Shown: positions 1-8,696 of the stretch, in pieces
Numbering within the stretch: the stretch's first letter is position 1
Layout of the letters: each line of letters begins with the position of its first letter
Source: Arcobacter sp.
Lineage (GTDB): Bacteria > Campylobacterota > Campylobacteria > Campylobacterales > Sulfurimonadaceae
DNA: 64,000 nucleotides
Assembly (NCBI GenBank): GCA_024637195.1
Contig: JAGXFN010000007.1
Span: 1-64,000 of the forward strand
Direction of reading: 5' to 3'
The notes under the pieces: model-generated
What the model was told of the DNA's origin: nothing
Databases searched by the model: none
The model's input: the letters and a program-made list of their open reading frames with translations, nothing else
Program-made: the position numbers and the translations under genes

Positions 1-67
1 TAGTTTTCAATGATCTCAAACGCTTCTTCTTGGCCTTAACTTAAGGTCTCATCGTTTGTGGACGGGA

Positions 68-96
68 ATTATAGGAGATTTCGTTTTTATTGTCAA
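68..96 (-). promoter_or_regulatory. Consensus sigma-70 promoter reading out of the left edge
   Basis: On the minus strand a perfect -35 TTGACA (91-96) and a perfect -10 TATAAT (68-73) are separated by exactly 17 bases. The bases after the -10 are GC-rich, like the discriminator of stringently controlled stable-RNA promoters. No reading frame starts in the 60 bases left before the edge, and that leader resembles rRNA operon leaders. That an rRNA operon lies beyond the edge is inference; the promoter itself is read directly. Confidence 0.75.
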
Positions 97-163
97 GGCT
101 TTTTTGAGCGAATTTTGAAAGTTGGGGGTTTTGTTTAGTTTTGCACTGAATAAGAGTGCTTGG

Positions 164-391
164 TTACCTTTTTATATCAGCTTCTCTGCTTAGAACTTTG
201 TTTGTTTTGTATAATGTATAGAACAGCCAGATCGTTCCTAGCGAGTAAGAAATAAGACTCCACTCTTTAATATTCAGGTTTCCCTCCAAAATAGCGAGAA
301 CAATAACTATCAGTAAGCCTTCCAGTCCTGCAAAGAATATGGGAGCGGTATAGGAGGCTCTTCTGCGGCGTTTGGAATGCTTTTCTTGCAT
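164..391 (-). CDS. Small two-helix membrane protein, unknown function
   Basis: A 75-residue protein that I do not recognise. A basic N-terminus (KRRRR near residues 7-11) is followed by two hydrophobic stretches at about 17-35 and 45-60, so it is probably an inner-membrane protein with two helices. The start is supported by an AGAAGGA ribosome-binding site seven bases upstream and a TATAAT-like box before that. It sits downstream of the acyl-CoA ligase on the same strand but has its own promoter-like sequence. No function can be assigned. Confidence 0.6.
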   Translation of the reverse strand: MQEKHSKRRRRASYTAPIFFAGLEGLLIVIVLAILEGNLNIKEWSLISYSLGTIWLFYTLYKTNKVLSREADIKR

Positions 392-464
392 AGTTCAATC
401 CTTCTGGCATTTTATTATAAGAAAGATAACGCATAGCTGCTTATAATAAAAATATTTTATTCAT

Positions 465-2003
465 TTAGTTCTTCTCTTTAAGTGCTCGTTTCAGCACCTT
501 GCCGGTTGCTGTTTTTGGAAGTTCGTCTAGAAAGTAGACGTGCTTTGGCACCTTGAAGTCCGCGAGATGCTTTTTGAGATAGTCCTTCACCTTAGCCTCT
601 GACAACATCGTCGCTTCTTTGTCCAACTCTAGGTATGCGACAGGGATCTCTCCTTTGAGGGCATCTTTCACTCCGATGACCGCCGCGGCTTTGATTGAAG
701 GATTAAGATAAAGCACCTCTTCGATCTCGCGAGGATAGATATTTATTCCCTTTGAGATGATCAGGTCTTTTTTTCGGTCTACGATATAGATATACCCCTC
801 ATCATCCATTTTGCCCAGGTCGCCTGTCTTTATCCAGCCGTTGATGATCGTATCGTCTGTTGCCTGGGGTGTTTTCCAGTAGCCCATCATCACACCGTCG
901 CCGCTGACAATAATCTCGCCGATCTCTTCGCGCGCAACCTCCAACATCTCTTCGTCCACGATCTTGACTTCATAGTCGGACAGAGGAAGGCCGACAGAGA
1001 GCACTTTTTGTTTGTTTGGCGGGTTGACCGAAACGGCAGGCGAGCACTCGCTTAGCCCGTACCCTTCGAGCATCTTCGCCCGCTTGAATATTGTATTAAA
1101 ACGGTTCAGAGTATCCTCACTCAAGGCCGAACTGCCTGAAATAAAGGCGCGAACAGTGTTGAACCACAAGAAGTACCAGGGCAATTTGGCACGAACAAGT
1201 GCGTTGTAGACATCCGGTATGCCCAAAAAGACTGTTACGCGTTTTAAAAGCGTCTGCTTGATGATATTGCTAAAAGGAAGAAGCGAGGGGATAATGACCA
1301 TAGAGCCGCCGATATACACCGGCAGCAAAACGGAAATCGAGAGGGTAAATGAGTGAAACATCGGTAGATAGACGATAAACCGGTCTTTTCGCGTCAAGGC
1401 AAAACGCTCCTTTCCTCCGTAAAGGTTTGAAAAAATGTTTTTATAAGAGAGCATCGCGCCCTTTGGATGGCCGGTCGTACCTGAGGTGTAAATGATGACG
1501 GCCAGATCGTCTATTGTGTTTTCTGCCCTGCTCTTGTCATCGAAGGAGGGAATTGTCATGGCTTCTGAAAAGAGGAAATGCTCCCCCAAAGCCTCAGGAA
1601 GTGTGTCTATCCACACTGTTTTTTCAATCTCTGTTGTAGCCTGAAGCTCTTTCGTCTGGGCCGAGAACTTTGAAGAGGTGATCAGCATCTTTGCTTCGGC
1701 ATTGTTCAAGATGTACCGGTATTCCTCCTCTTTTAGCATGTTGTTAACCGGCACAACGATTCCGCCGATCTTGCCAATCGCAAAAAAGGAGATCAAAAAC
1801 TCGACACAGTTGGGCGTGACAAGTGCGACCTTGTCCTCTTTTTGTACTCCGCTATAGCGCAGGAAACGGGCGAAACTGTCGACGCGCCGAAGAAGCTCAA
1901 TATTCGATATCTTCTCATCCTCGATAAAGATCACTGTTTTTCGTGCATCGCGATTGGCATTAGCCAAGATCATTTCATAAAAGTTTTGATATGGATAGTT
2001 CAT
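465..2003 (-). CDS. AMP-forming acyl-CoA synthetase (FadD/long-chain ligase type)
   Basis: 512 residues, a full-length ANL-superfamily enzyme that activates a carboxylic acid to the acyl-adenylate and then to the CoA thioester. The P-loop-like YTSGTTGHPKG motif lies near residues 172-182. The EGYGLSE motif, the TGDLG hinge region and a C-terminal PKTATGK segment with the adenylation lysine are all present. It follows the FadL-like channel gene by about 40 bases on the same strand, which suggests coupled uptake and activation of fatty acids or other hydrophobic acids. Chain-length preference cannot be read from the sequence. The ATG has a weak AAGG site upstream. Confidence 0.88.
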   Translation of the reverse strand: MNYPYQNFYEMILANANRDARKTVIFIEDEKISNIELLRRVDSFARFLRYSGVQKEDKVALVTPNCVEFLISFFAIGKIGGIVVPVNNMLKEEEYRYILNNAEAKMLITSSKFSAQTKELQATTEIEKTVWIDTLPEALGEHFLFSEAMTIPSFDDKSRAENTIDDLAVIIYTSGTTGHPKGAMLSYKNIFSNLYGGKERFALTRKDRFIVYLPMFHSFTLSISVLLPVYIGGSMVIIPSLLPFSNIIKQTLLKRVTVFLGIPDVYNALVRAKLPWYFLWFNTVRAFISGSSALSEDTLNRFNTIFKRAKMLEGYGLSECSPAVSVNPPNKQKVLSVGLPLSDYEVKIVDEEMLEVAREEIGEIIVSGDGVMMGYWKTPQATDDTIINGWIKTGDLGKMDDEGYIYIVDRKKDLIISKGINIYPREIEEVLYLNPSIKAAAVIGVKDALKGEIPVAYLELDKEATMLSEAKVKDYLKKHLADFKVPKHVYFLDELPKTATGKVLKRALKEKN

Positions 2004-2020
2004 TTTTCTGCCTTGCTAGA

Positions 2021-2049
2021 TTTTAAGTCCTAAATGACGGGACTTAAAA
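2021..2049 (-). other. Intercistronic hairpin between the fadL-like and ligase genes
   Basis: A perfect 10-bp inverted repeat (TTTTAAGTCC and GGACTTAAAA) with a nine-base loop covers the stop codon of the fadL-like gene and part of the short gap before the ligase. No uridine run follows on the minus strand, so it looks like an mRNA-stabilising or processing hairpin rather than a terminator. This role is inference. Confidence 0.55.
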
Positions 2050-3303
2050 CTTGTATTCCACGCCCAAACTGAGAAAATAGACCGCGGAGTTGCTGAATGT
2101 ACCATTAATTCCGTTGTCATTGTTTGAAACTGTTCGATTATCTCTGTCAGCATACATAAAAGAGGCACCCAATTCTACCTGCTCAGAAAAAGCATATCTT
2201 GCACCCAAAGAATAGGCCATTCCGTCAGAATCCGGGAGTTCAAAGCCTAAACTGCTGTCTGGTGCAGGTGTTTTGTAGTAGACAAGGCCTGCCATACCCG
2301 TCCAGACTGAATCAAATTTATGTGTTATTCCTAAACGGTAAGAGTCTTCGTCTGCATAGTTCTTAGCGATAGGATTATCAAATTTAGCCACAATCAAAGG
2401 ACTTATAGTTGATTTATCCCCTTGATACTCAAAATTCAATTCTTTATATTTCGACCAATACACTCTGTCATACACAAATTCGACAGTTGTCTTTTCATTA
2501 AAAGTATAGACAGCAGCCAGGCTCAGTGTTGCCGGGGCCGGAGCAGTTAAAGAGGCAGGTCCGGAATAAGAACCTGCAGTAATTGATAATGGAGCATATG
2601 CGGAATTAGATAATGTCGCATCACCTTCAAGTTCCATATCGACGTGAGAACGGTAGGTCGCTGCAAAAATAAGCTCTTTCAGAGGCTTATAAGTAATGGC
2701 TAGGTTATAACCGAAGTCAAGACCATCCCCTGTCATATCACGAGTAAGCTCAGTCGGTGCACCCGCATCAGATTTGACAGTACCCTTCGAATAGAGCATT
2801 CTCAGACCAGCACCAATAGCAAGTTTGTCATTTATCTTATAAGCTACAGTAGGATTAACTTCATAGGTTATTAAAGTAAATTCTTCAGCCGTAGCTTTTC
2901 CCGGTTGATCTTCCCATTTTTTTGAAAGTCCGAAGGGGGAGACAAGGGATAAACCAAAACGGAAGTCATTGACTGCCGGAGAGACATAATAAAATGTAGG
3001 AATTAAAAAGTTCTCTTTTTTAGATGATGTACTGGCTGAAGTGGTACTAGGCGCAACAGTCCCATCAAAGTTCACAGAAGAAAGATGGATATAACCAAGA
3101 TCGGCCTCAACTGACCCATTTCCTGTTTCAAAAACCATGTTTGCCGGGTTCCAGTATGAAGCATCTGCCCCATGCGCATTGGCCACGTATGCTGAAGAAA
3201 GTGCAACTGATTTTTGTGATTGCTCAGGGACCTTATATCCATTTGCCATTAAGGCCGTTGTTGCCGCAAGCGACAGCAGTCCGATTTTTTTAAGATTCGC
3301 CAT
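2044..3303 (-). CDS. OmpP1/FadL-family outer membrane channel
   Basis: About 419 residues with a signal peptide (MANLKKIGLLSLAATTALMA) and the FadL-family start of the mature protein, where an NPANMVFE-like segment follows an alternating beta-strand pattern. FadL proteins are 14-strand outer-membrane barrels that pass long-chain fatty acids or aromatic hydrocarbons by lateral diffusion. The C-terminus ends in the aromatic YKF expected of a barrel. I chose the internal ATG at 3303 because a GGAGG site lies seven bases upstream; the ATG at 3318 would place that site inside the coding region. The acyl-CoA ligase follows in the same apparent operon, which supports a hydrophobic acid substrate. 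Confidence 0.88.
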   Translation of the reverse strand: MANLKKIGLLSLAATTALMANGYKVPEQSQKSVALSSAYVANAHGADASYWNPANMVFETGNGSVEADLGYIHLSSVNFDGTVAPSTTSASTSSKKENFLIPTFYYVSPAVNDFRFGLSLVSPFGLSKKWEDQPGKATAEEFTLITYEVNPTVAYKINDKLAIGAGLRMLYSKGTVKSDAGAPTELTRDMTGDGLDFGYNLAITYKPLKELIFAATYRSHVDMELEGDATLSNSAYAPLSITAGSYSGPASLTAPAPATLSLAAVYTFNEKTTVEFVYDRVYWSKYKELNFEYQGDKSTISPLIVAKFDNPIAKNYADEDSYRLGITHKFDSVWTGMAGLVYYKTPAPDSSLGFELPDSDGMAYSLGARYAFSEQVELGASFMYADRDNRTVSNNDNGINGTFSNSAVYFLSLGVEYKF

Positions 3304-3410
3304 TTCACATCCTCCCATTTAGTGGAAGGCTTGCATTAGACTTTAGTCTTAAAAGTGCCTCACTGTACTGCATTTTAATGCTTGTCATTTGTTCCCCTTG
3401 AAATATAAAT

Positions 3411-4262
3411 TTATTTGTTTTCTAATGAATAGAGCAGTCTGATCTCTTCCGCCCAGATACTTTCATCGATCGTCTCGAGTATCAGCGGTATGTCGTCCAT
3501 CCGCTTATCGTTCATGATAAAACGAAAGGCGTCCAGTCCGATCTTTCCCTTGCCGATGCTCTCGTGGCGGTCTACGTGCGAACCCAGGTCGGGTTTGGAG
3601 TCATTGAGGTGCATTCCCATCAAGTACTTAAAACCCACGACATTATCAAACTGCGCCATAGAGATATCGTACGCCTCACGGGTCCGAATATCATAGCCCG
3701 CTGTGAACATATGACAGGTGTCCAGACAGACACCGACGCGGCTCTTGTCCTCGATCTTGTCGATGATGTGGGCGAGATGCTCGAACTTCCAGCCAAGGTT
3801 TGATCCTTGTCCTGCCGTGTTTTCAAGCACAAGGGCAACGCCTTTTGTTTGTTTTAGCGTGATGTTCATCGCTTCGGCAATGCGGTCCAGGCACTCCTCT
3901 TCGCTGATCTTTTTCAGATGTGAGCCCGGATGAAAATTGAGCCTATCAAGTCCCAAAAGCTCGCAGCGGTGAACCTCATCGAGAAAGGCTTCGAGCGATT
4001 TTTGACGCTTCTCTTCCTCGGGATGACCCAGGTTGATCAGATAGGAGTCATGCGGCAGGATATGTTTCGGTGCTATGCCCGATTCTACTATTGCCTCTTT
4101 GAACTTCTCTATTGTTTCGGCATCGAGTTCTTTGGCTGTCCATTGGCGCTGGTTCTTTGTAAAAAATGCAAAGGCTTGTGCTCCAATCTTTTTTGCATTC
4201 AAAGCGGCGTTAAAGGCCCCTCCGGATGCGGATGTGTGTGCTCCTACGTACTTATTGCTCAA
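3411..4262 (-). CDS. nfo: Endonuclease IV (AP endonuclease)
   Basis: 283 residues, the normal length for the family. It cleaves the phosphodiester 5' of abasic sites in base-excision repair using three zinc ions. The metal-binding motifs are in order: [31 protein letters not shown] and [11 protein letters not shown]. The start is TTG at 4262 with an AAAAGGG site in front, only three bases after the stop of the upstream lipoprotein gene, so the two are probably co-transcribed. The assignment is firm. Confidence 0.95.
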   Translation of the reverse strand: MSNKYVGAHTSASGGAFNAALNAKKIGAQAFAFFTKNQRQWTAKELDAETIEKFKEAIVESGIAPKHILPHDSYLINLGHPEEEKRQKSLEAFLDEVHRCELLGLDRLNFHPGSHLKKISEEECLDRIAEAMNITLKQTKGVALVLENTAGQGSNLGWKFEHLAHIIDKIEDKSRVGVCLDTCHMFTAGYDIRTREAYDISMAQFDNVVGFKYLMGMHLNDSKPDLGSHVDRHESIGKGKIGLDAFRFIMNDKRMDDIPLILETIDESIWAEEIRLLYSLENK

Positions 4263-4265
4263 ATC

Positions 4266-4751
4266 TTACCCTTTTATCTTGGAAATTTTTATCAGTATCT
4301 TGTTTTTTCTGTCTTTAAAATAGATATGTGTGCCGTGAACCTTGTAGCTGATATCATACTCCGGGCCTTGAAACTCCTGTTCAAAACCATCCAGAAACTC
4401 TGTTATAGCAGCTTTTTCAAAGAGGGGGTAGCCCAGCAGGACATTGAGCAGAAGATCATCTGGATAAGAGGCGTGCAGATACGCTTTGTTGAAGTCTGAC
4501 CGGCTCATACACCCCTCTTCAAAACATATCGATTTTCCTACCTCTATGCTCCGAACAGGCTGCCCTGCCATAAAAAGATCGACTTTCACCTCATCTTTGT
4601 TATGATGGATATAGCCCAGGTCGGCGTATTTGAGCTTTGCTGTTTTAAAAACAATAAGACAGGTCTCATGTTTTTCATACTGCTTCGCTGCGCATCCTAA
4701 AAGCAGAAAAAGGCCAAGGCTCAAAACAAATGCTCTTACTATATAGTTCAT
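4266..4751 (-). CDS. Predicted lipoprotein, unknown function
   Basis: 161 residues. The N-terminus is a lipoprotein signal: a hydrophobic core and an LLGC lipobox with cysteine near residue 20, so the mature protein should be lipidated and envelope-anchored. The rest is soluble and mixed in composition, with two further cysteines (CFEEGC) that could form a disulfide. I do not recognise the family. AGGAGA four bases before the ATG supports the start. It precedes nfo by three bases; a functional link with DNA repair is not implied. Confidence 0.72.
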   Translation of the reverse strand: MNYIVRAFVLSLGLFLLLGCAAKQYEKHETCLIVFKTAKLKYADLGYIHHNKDEVKVDLFMAGQPVRSIEVGKSICFEEGCMSRSDFNKAYLHASYPDDLLLNVLLGYPLFEKAAITEFLDGFEQEFQGPEYDISYKVHGTHIYFKDRKNKILIKISKIKG

Positions 4752-4907
4752 CGCTTCTCCTGTAAAATCTAAAAAGTATTTTATCGTCTTTTCAATGACA
4801 TTAAAAACAAACGCCGCATATTCTTGGAGTATTATAAATTTTTATAAGTAACTTCTAATCTAAATCGTTATAGCATTTAGTTCTAATGATTTCAAAAGGC
4901 AAGATCC

Positions 4908-6908
4908 ATGAAGCGCATCTTAATTCTCTCCCTCATCAGCTGTTCATTGCTATCGGCCCAGAACAGCAATGAAATAGACGCTCTTTTTGAGCTCTCCTTG
5001 GAGGAGCTGCTCAATGTCGAAGTCACAACAGCTTCGCAGGAGAGGGAGAGCCTTCTTGAGACCCCGGCCATCGTCTCGGTCATCACTTCCAAACAGCTTC
5101 AAGAGTGGGGTGTTCACACGGTTTATGAGGCGCTCAGTTTTCTTCCGGGAATCGTCATCAACGAAAGCTATGTCGGCAATACCGTTGTTACTTTTAGAGG
5201 CGTGACCCCGGGTCTTTTCAACAACAAAGCCCTCTTTATGATCAATTCGCACCCTGTCTATGAGCGTCTTTTCGGCTCCGCCCAGGTCGAGTATATCCCG
5301 CTTGACGCCATAGAACGCATAGAGGTCGTGCGCTCTCCCGCCTCTGTACTTTACGGAACACAGGCCATCAGCGGTGTCGTCAATATCATCACCAAACAGG
5401 GCGAGAAGAACCAAAATCAAGTCGTCCTGCGTGCCGGAAGCAATGAGCACTTCTACAGTGCACTGAGCTTGCATGACACCCATGTAACCATAAGCGGAAG
5501 CCTGCAAAAAGACAGTGGCTATAACTATACCGGCCTAGCGGAGGATCCTCTTTCCAACGGGCCCCATACCGTAGATCTGAAGTATCAAAACGATATCAAC
5601 AACCTTTTTGTTGATATCCACGATAAAGATTGGCGCATTCAAGGCGGCTATTTTCGGCAAAAAGATGCCAAGTTCGGATTTAATCCCTGGGTCTGGCTCA
5701 ACGGCATCAACGACCAGGAGTCTTTCTATGCCGATCTCTACAAACGTTTTGAGATCGCAAGCGGCGCTTTGGAGCTGAGCTTGCGCTATGATTACGCGGA
5801 CAAGGTCTATGATGCAGGGGAGTTTCCTTTTCCTGCCGGGGGACCTTTTGACAACGCCAAAAGCGACACCTCTTCTACTCTTCTTAACACCGTGCAGCGC
5901 TACTCGGGCGAACTGAAATACAGAGATCATATCGACGATCTGAGCTATATCCTCGGCACCTCATTTGAGTATGACAAAACAACACCAATGGCTTTCAAAT
6001 ACACTATCGACGGAAGCGTTAATCCCAATGTCGGTTTTCCCGATAAGCAAAGTTATGAGAATTATGCCGTGTTTACCCAGTTTAAGTACAGATTTTCTCC
6101 AAAATGGAGTGCTATAGCGGGAGTACGACTTGATCGCAACAGCAACAATGCACAAACCCATCCTGTTCCCCGCTTGGGCATCACGTACAAAGCAGGCGAA
6201 GAGACCTATATCAAAGCGCTCTACGCCGAGGCTTACCGTTCACCCATCTTCCATGAGAAGTATGCCCATGTCGCCGGAGCCACCTCTAGCGAGCAGGAGA
6301 TCGGCCGAGAAGAGATCAAAACCTATGAACTGGCTCTGGACTCGCGTCTGAACCGAGAAAATACCCTCCAAATCGCTCTTTTTTGGCTCACGCTTGAAGA
6401 CGAGATCACACGCCGTCCTGCTGCGGGCACTTCCACGGAATACTTTAATGCTCCAGGACGAGAGATCTACGGTATTGAAACCAGTTGGCTCACGCTTTTA
6501 AATGAGACCACGGACTTCAGCCTCAACGCAAGCTACCTCACAGGAAAGGACAAGACCCTCGAAGAGCTTTCGCCAGGTTTTGACGAAGATGCGCCTTTCA
6601 TCGCCAACTATACGCTCAATGCTGCACTTAGCTATCATTTTAATACCCGCTGGAGCGGCACTCTTTCTGATCAGTTTGTCAGCTCCAAAGATTATCTGCT
6701 TCAAGACGGAACCCAGGGAAGCATCAGTAATTACAACCTGACCAACCTCGTTGTGACCTACAAAAACCCTCCATTTGAAGGGAGTCTGAGTTTAAAAAAC
6801 ATCTTTGATGAGACCTACACCTATCCCGAGCCCGTCAGACGAAACCTTACAGAACTTCCTGGAGGAGCAGGTGCGACGGGATATCTTACTCTAAGATACT
6901 TTTTTTAG
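4908..6908 (+). CDS. TonB-dependent outer membrane receptor
   Basis: 666 residues: a signal peptide (about 1-17), a plug domain (about 35-155, with SVITSKQLQEWG and RIEVVRSPASVLYG) and a long barrel ending in the aromatic LRYFF. The plug resembles the CirA/FepA/vitamin B12 receptor class that takes up ferric siderophores, corrinoids or similar ligands with energy from TonB. No TonB, ExbB or periplasmic transporter gene is adjacent, so the ligand cannot be inferred from context. The ATG has an AAGGCAAG site upstream. The gene is monocistronic by orientation, because its left neighbour is divergent. Confidence 0.92.
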   Translation: MKRILILSLISCSLLSAQNSNEIDALFELSLEELLNVEVTTASQERESLLETPAIVSVITSKQLQEWGVHTVYEALSFLPGIVINESYVGNTVVTFRGVTPGLFNNKALFMINSHPVYERLFGSAQVEYIPLDAIERIEVVRSPASVLYGTQAISGVVNIITKQGEKNQNQVVLRAGSNEHFYSALSLHDTHVTISGSLQKDSGYNYTGLAEDPLSNGPHTVDLKYQNDINNLFVDIHDKDWRIQGGYFRQKDAKFGFNPWVWLNGINDQESFYADLYKRFEIASGALELSLRYDYADKVYDAGEFPFPAGGPFDNAKSDTSSTLLNTVQRYSGELKYRDHIDDLSYILGTSFEYDKTTPMAFKYTIDGSVNPNVGFPDKQSYENYAVFTQFKYRFSPKWSAIAGVRLDRNSNNAQTHPVPRLGITYKAGEETYIKALYAEAYRSPIFHEKYAHVAGATSSEQEIGREEIKTYELALDSRLNRENTLQIALFWLTLEDEITRRPAAGTSTEYFNAPGREIYGIETSWLTLLNETTDFSLNASYLTGKDKTLEELSPGFDEDAPFIANYTLNAALSYHFNTRWSGTLSDQFVSSKDYLLQDGTQGSISNYNLTNLVVTYKNPPFEGSLSLKNIFDETYTYPEPVRRNLTELPGGAGATGYLTLRYFF

Positions 6909-6969
6909 ATTTTCATAGCATAGTGTCATACTTTCGTACCTGTACTGCAAAAGAGAGTATTTTACACTT

Positions 6970-8244
6970 ATGAAAATCCATATCGATCTTGACTGTTTTT
7001 TTGTCTCTGCTGAGCGCATACTTGATCCCTCCTTGGAGGGAAAGGCTATCGGAATAGGCGGGCGCTCGGATCAGCATATCTTCTCAAAACAGGACACCCG
7101 TCAGACCATGAGTCTTGACAACAGAGGCGCCTTTGTAATGAGTTTTTTTCAAGAGAACAGCTCAAGCAGTACCAACGATCTCAATGCCTTTATCGACCCT
7201 GACGGAAGGATCCGCGGTATCTTGACCACCTCCTCTTACGAAGCCCGCGCATTTGGTATTTACACCGGCTGTACGATCAATGAGGCCTTGCAAAAATGCC
7301 CGCACATCATCATCAAAAAACCAAACATGAGGCTCTACCAAAGACTTTCACATGAACTGCACAACTTCCTTTGCTTACGTATTCCCCTGCTAGAGCAAGG
7401 AAGCATTGATGAGTTCTATGGCGACCTTGACGGCTGGGTAGAGGATGAAGATGTTCCCTCCTTTATCAAAGCACTGCAAGATGAAGTGCATGAAAAATTA
7501 AAACTGCCCGTCTCTATAGGCGCGGCAAAAAGCAAATACACGGCCAAACTTGCGACCGGCATGGCAAAGCCCTATGGTACTCAAACCATTTATCCCGCCG
7601 AAGTGGATGCCTTTATCAAAGATATCCCCATCGGAAAGTTCCCAGGGATCGGCGGAAAGACCAAGGCCAATCTTCAAGGCTACGGCCTGCAGACGCTGGG
7701 CGACATACAAAATGCAAAATCGCTTTTTCTCAACAGAACAAAGTCGACCTGGGAACTCTATCTTCGTGTCTGCGGCATCGACACCACCCCCATAGAAAAA
7801 GAGCATATCCGAAAATCCATCGGTATTTCTCGTACCTTTGATCCCATACGCAGCCGGGAGGAGGCAAAACGCCGGCTTACCATTCTCAGCCGCCACCTCG
7901 GTTTTGCGATTATTCGTATGGGGGTAATCCCCACGAACTTTACTCTGGAGATCGCCTACGAACTTCGATACAAGGGCAAGGCAGCGATCTGTGAAAACCG
8001 CCTCTTCAGTGACAAATTTTTCAAAGATACCTGCCAGAGACTTTTTGAAGAAGCGGACAATTTTCCTTCTCTGCACATCATCCGCATTGGCATCTCCACC
8101 TCACAATTTACCGCACACTCCCACCGGGCGCTCTCTCTAGTCGAGTTTGAAGCCGACCAGGAACAGCATACGCTGACCCAGCAGAGTAAAAAATTAAGAG
8201 AAAAATACGGGCTTGATGCTCTGCGCTGGGGAAGTGAGATATAG
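6970..8244 (+). CDS. dinB: Y-family DNA polymerase (Pol IV/DinB type) with an N-terminal insertion
   Basis: 424 residues. Metal-binding carboxylates are in HIDLDCFF (residues 3-10) and SIDEF near 144, matching the catalytic D, D, E set of translesion polymerases. The fingers segment SSYEARAFGI, the helix-hairpin-helix motif (FPGIGGKTKANLQ) and a little-finger domain follow. Between the first strand and SSYEARAFGI there is an extra Ser-rich stretch of about 40 residues not usual in DinB. There is no obvious terminal beta-clamp motif of canonical type. It is flanked downstream by a tandem repeat with hairpins that could end its transcript. Confidence 0.88.
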   Translation: MKIHIDLDCFFVSAERILDPSLEGKAIGIGGRSDQHIFSKQDTRQTMSLDNRGAFVMSFFQENSSSSTNDLNAFIDPDGRIRGILTTSSYEARAFGIYTGCTINEALQKCPHIIIKKPNMRLYQRLSHELHNFLCLRIPLLEQGSIDEFYGDLDGWVEDEDVPSFIKALQDEVHEKLKLPVSIGAAKSKYTAKLATGMAKPYGTQTIYPAEVDAFIKDIPIGKFPGIGGKTKANLQGYGLQTLGDIQNAKSLFLNRTKSTWELYLRVCGIDTTPIEKEHIRKSIGISRTFDPIRSREEAKRRLTILSRHLGFAIIRMGVIPTNFTLEIAYELRYKGKAAICENRLFSDKFFKDTCQRLFEEADNFPSLHIIRIGISTSQFTAHSHRALSLVEFEADQEQHTLTQQSKKLREKYGLDALRWGSEI

Positions 8245-8254
8245 AAAAAGTTTA

Positions 8255-8403
8255 GCCGCCGGTGGTCACAAGCGACAACACCTTTGGTTCCGAAGCTATA
8301 AACGATAAGCAGTTATCGTTTACTTTACGCCGCCGGTGGTCGTAAGCGACAACACCTTTGGTTCCGAAGCTATAAACGATAAGCAGTTATCGTTTACTTT
8401 ACG
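8255..8403 (+). repeat. 74-bp tandem duplication (two copies)
   Basis: Copy 1 begins at 8255 and copy 2 at 8329, a period of 74 bases; I see only two mismatches (CA versus GT near 8268 and 8342). Each copy carries a short GGTG/CACC inverted repeat and a perfect nine-base inverted repeat (AAACGATAA and TTATCGTTT, loop GCAG). The second copy runs into the promoter of the next small gene. The near identity points to a recent duplication. Confidence 0.9.
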
Positions 8404-8417
8404 CTTCTCATATGCTA
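8387..8417 (+). promoter_or_regulatory. Promoter of the 67-residue gene, overlapping the repeat hairpin
   Basis: TTATCG (8387-8392) and TATGCTA (8411-8417) are 18 bases apart, and the -35 element lies inside the right arm of the hairpin in repeat copy 2. The same arrangement recurs 251 bases downstream in front of ppnP, which supports it as a real promoter. A start near 8423-8424 would leave almost no leader before the ATG at 8427. Confidence 0.5.
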
Positions 8418-8426
8418 GAATTTGGG

Positions 8427-8630
8427 ATGGGAAAGAAAAAAGTGATCAACTTATCAGAACAGAACATCTCCTACACAGAAGATGAGCGGCACATCAGGAT
8501 TATTAGTTTTAATCCTAACACTATGGAGGTTGATGTTTCGATCTCCCAAGAGGGAGAGAAAAAGAAGGTGACGAAGCTTCCCTTTGCCCATCTTCCCAAA
8601 GAAATCAAAAAGACTGTCCGGCCGATCTAA
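8427..8630 (+). CDS. Small basic soluble protein, unknown function
   Basis: 67 residues from the ATG at 8427 (MGKKK...). The frame can also start at 8412, but that ATG lies inside the likely -10 box, so the downstream start is preferred; the mRNA would then be leaderless or nearly so. The protein is charged, with a predicted beta-rich middle (RIISFNPNTMEVDVSI) and a basic C-terminus. It has no signal peptide or membrane helix. I do not recognise the family. Its promoter resembles that of the neighbouring ppnP, so the two may be expressed under similar conditions. Confidence 0.6.
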   Translation: MGKKKVINLSEQNISYTEDERHIRIISFNPNTMEVDVSISQEGEKKKVTKLPFAHLPKEIKKTVRPI

Positions 8631-8637
8631 CCGGAGA

Positions 8638-8668
8638 TTATCATTTACTTTAGACTCTCTCTATGCTA
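8638..8668 (+). promoter_or_regulatory. Promoter of ppnP
   Basis: TTATCA (8638-8643), an 18-base spacer starting TTTACTTTA, and TATGCTA (8662-8668) copy the layout of the promoter at 8387-8417. Transcription would begin near 8674, about 23 bases before the ppnP ATG, with an AAGGA site in between. Confidence 0.55.
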
Positions 8669-8696
8669 CACTCTCATAAAATTTTAAGGATTAAAT

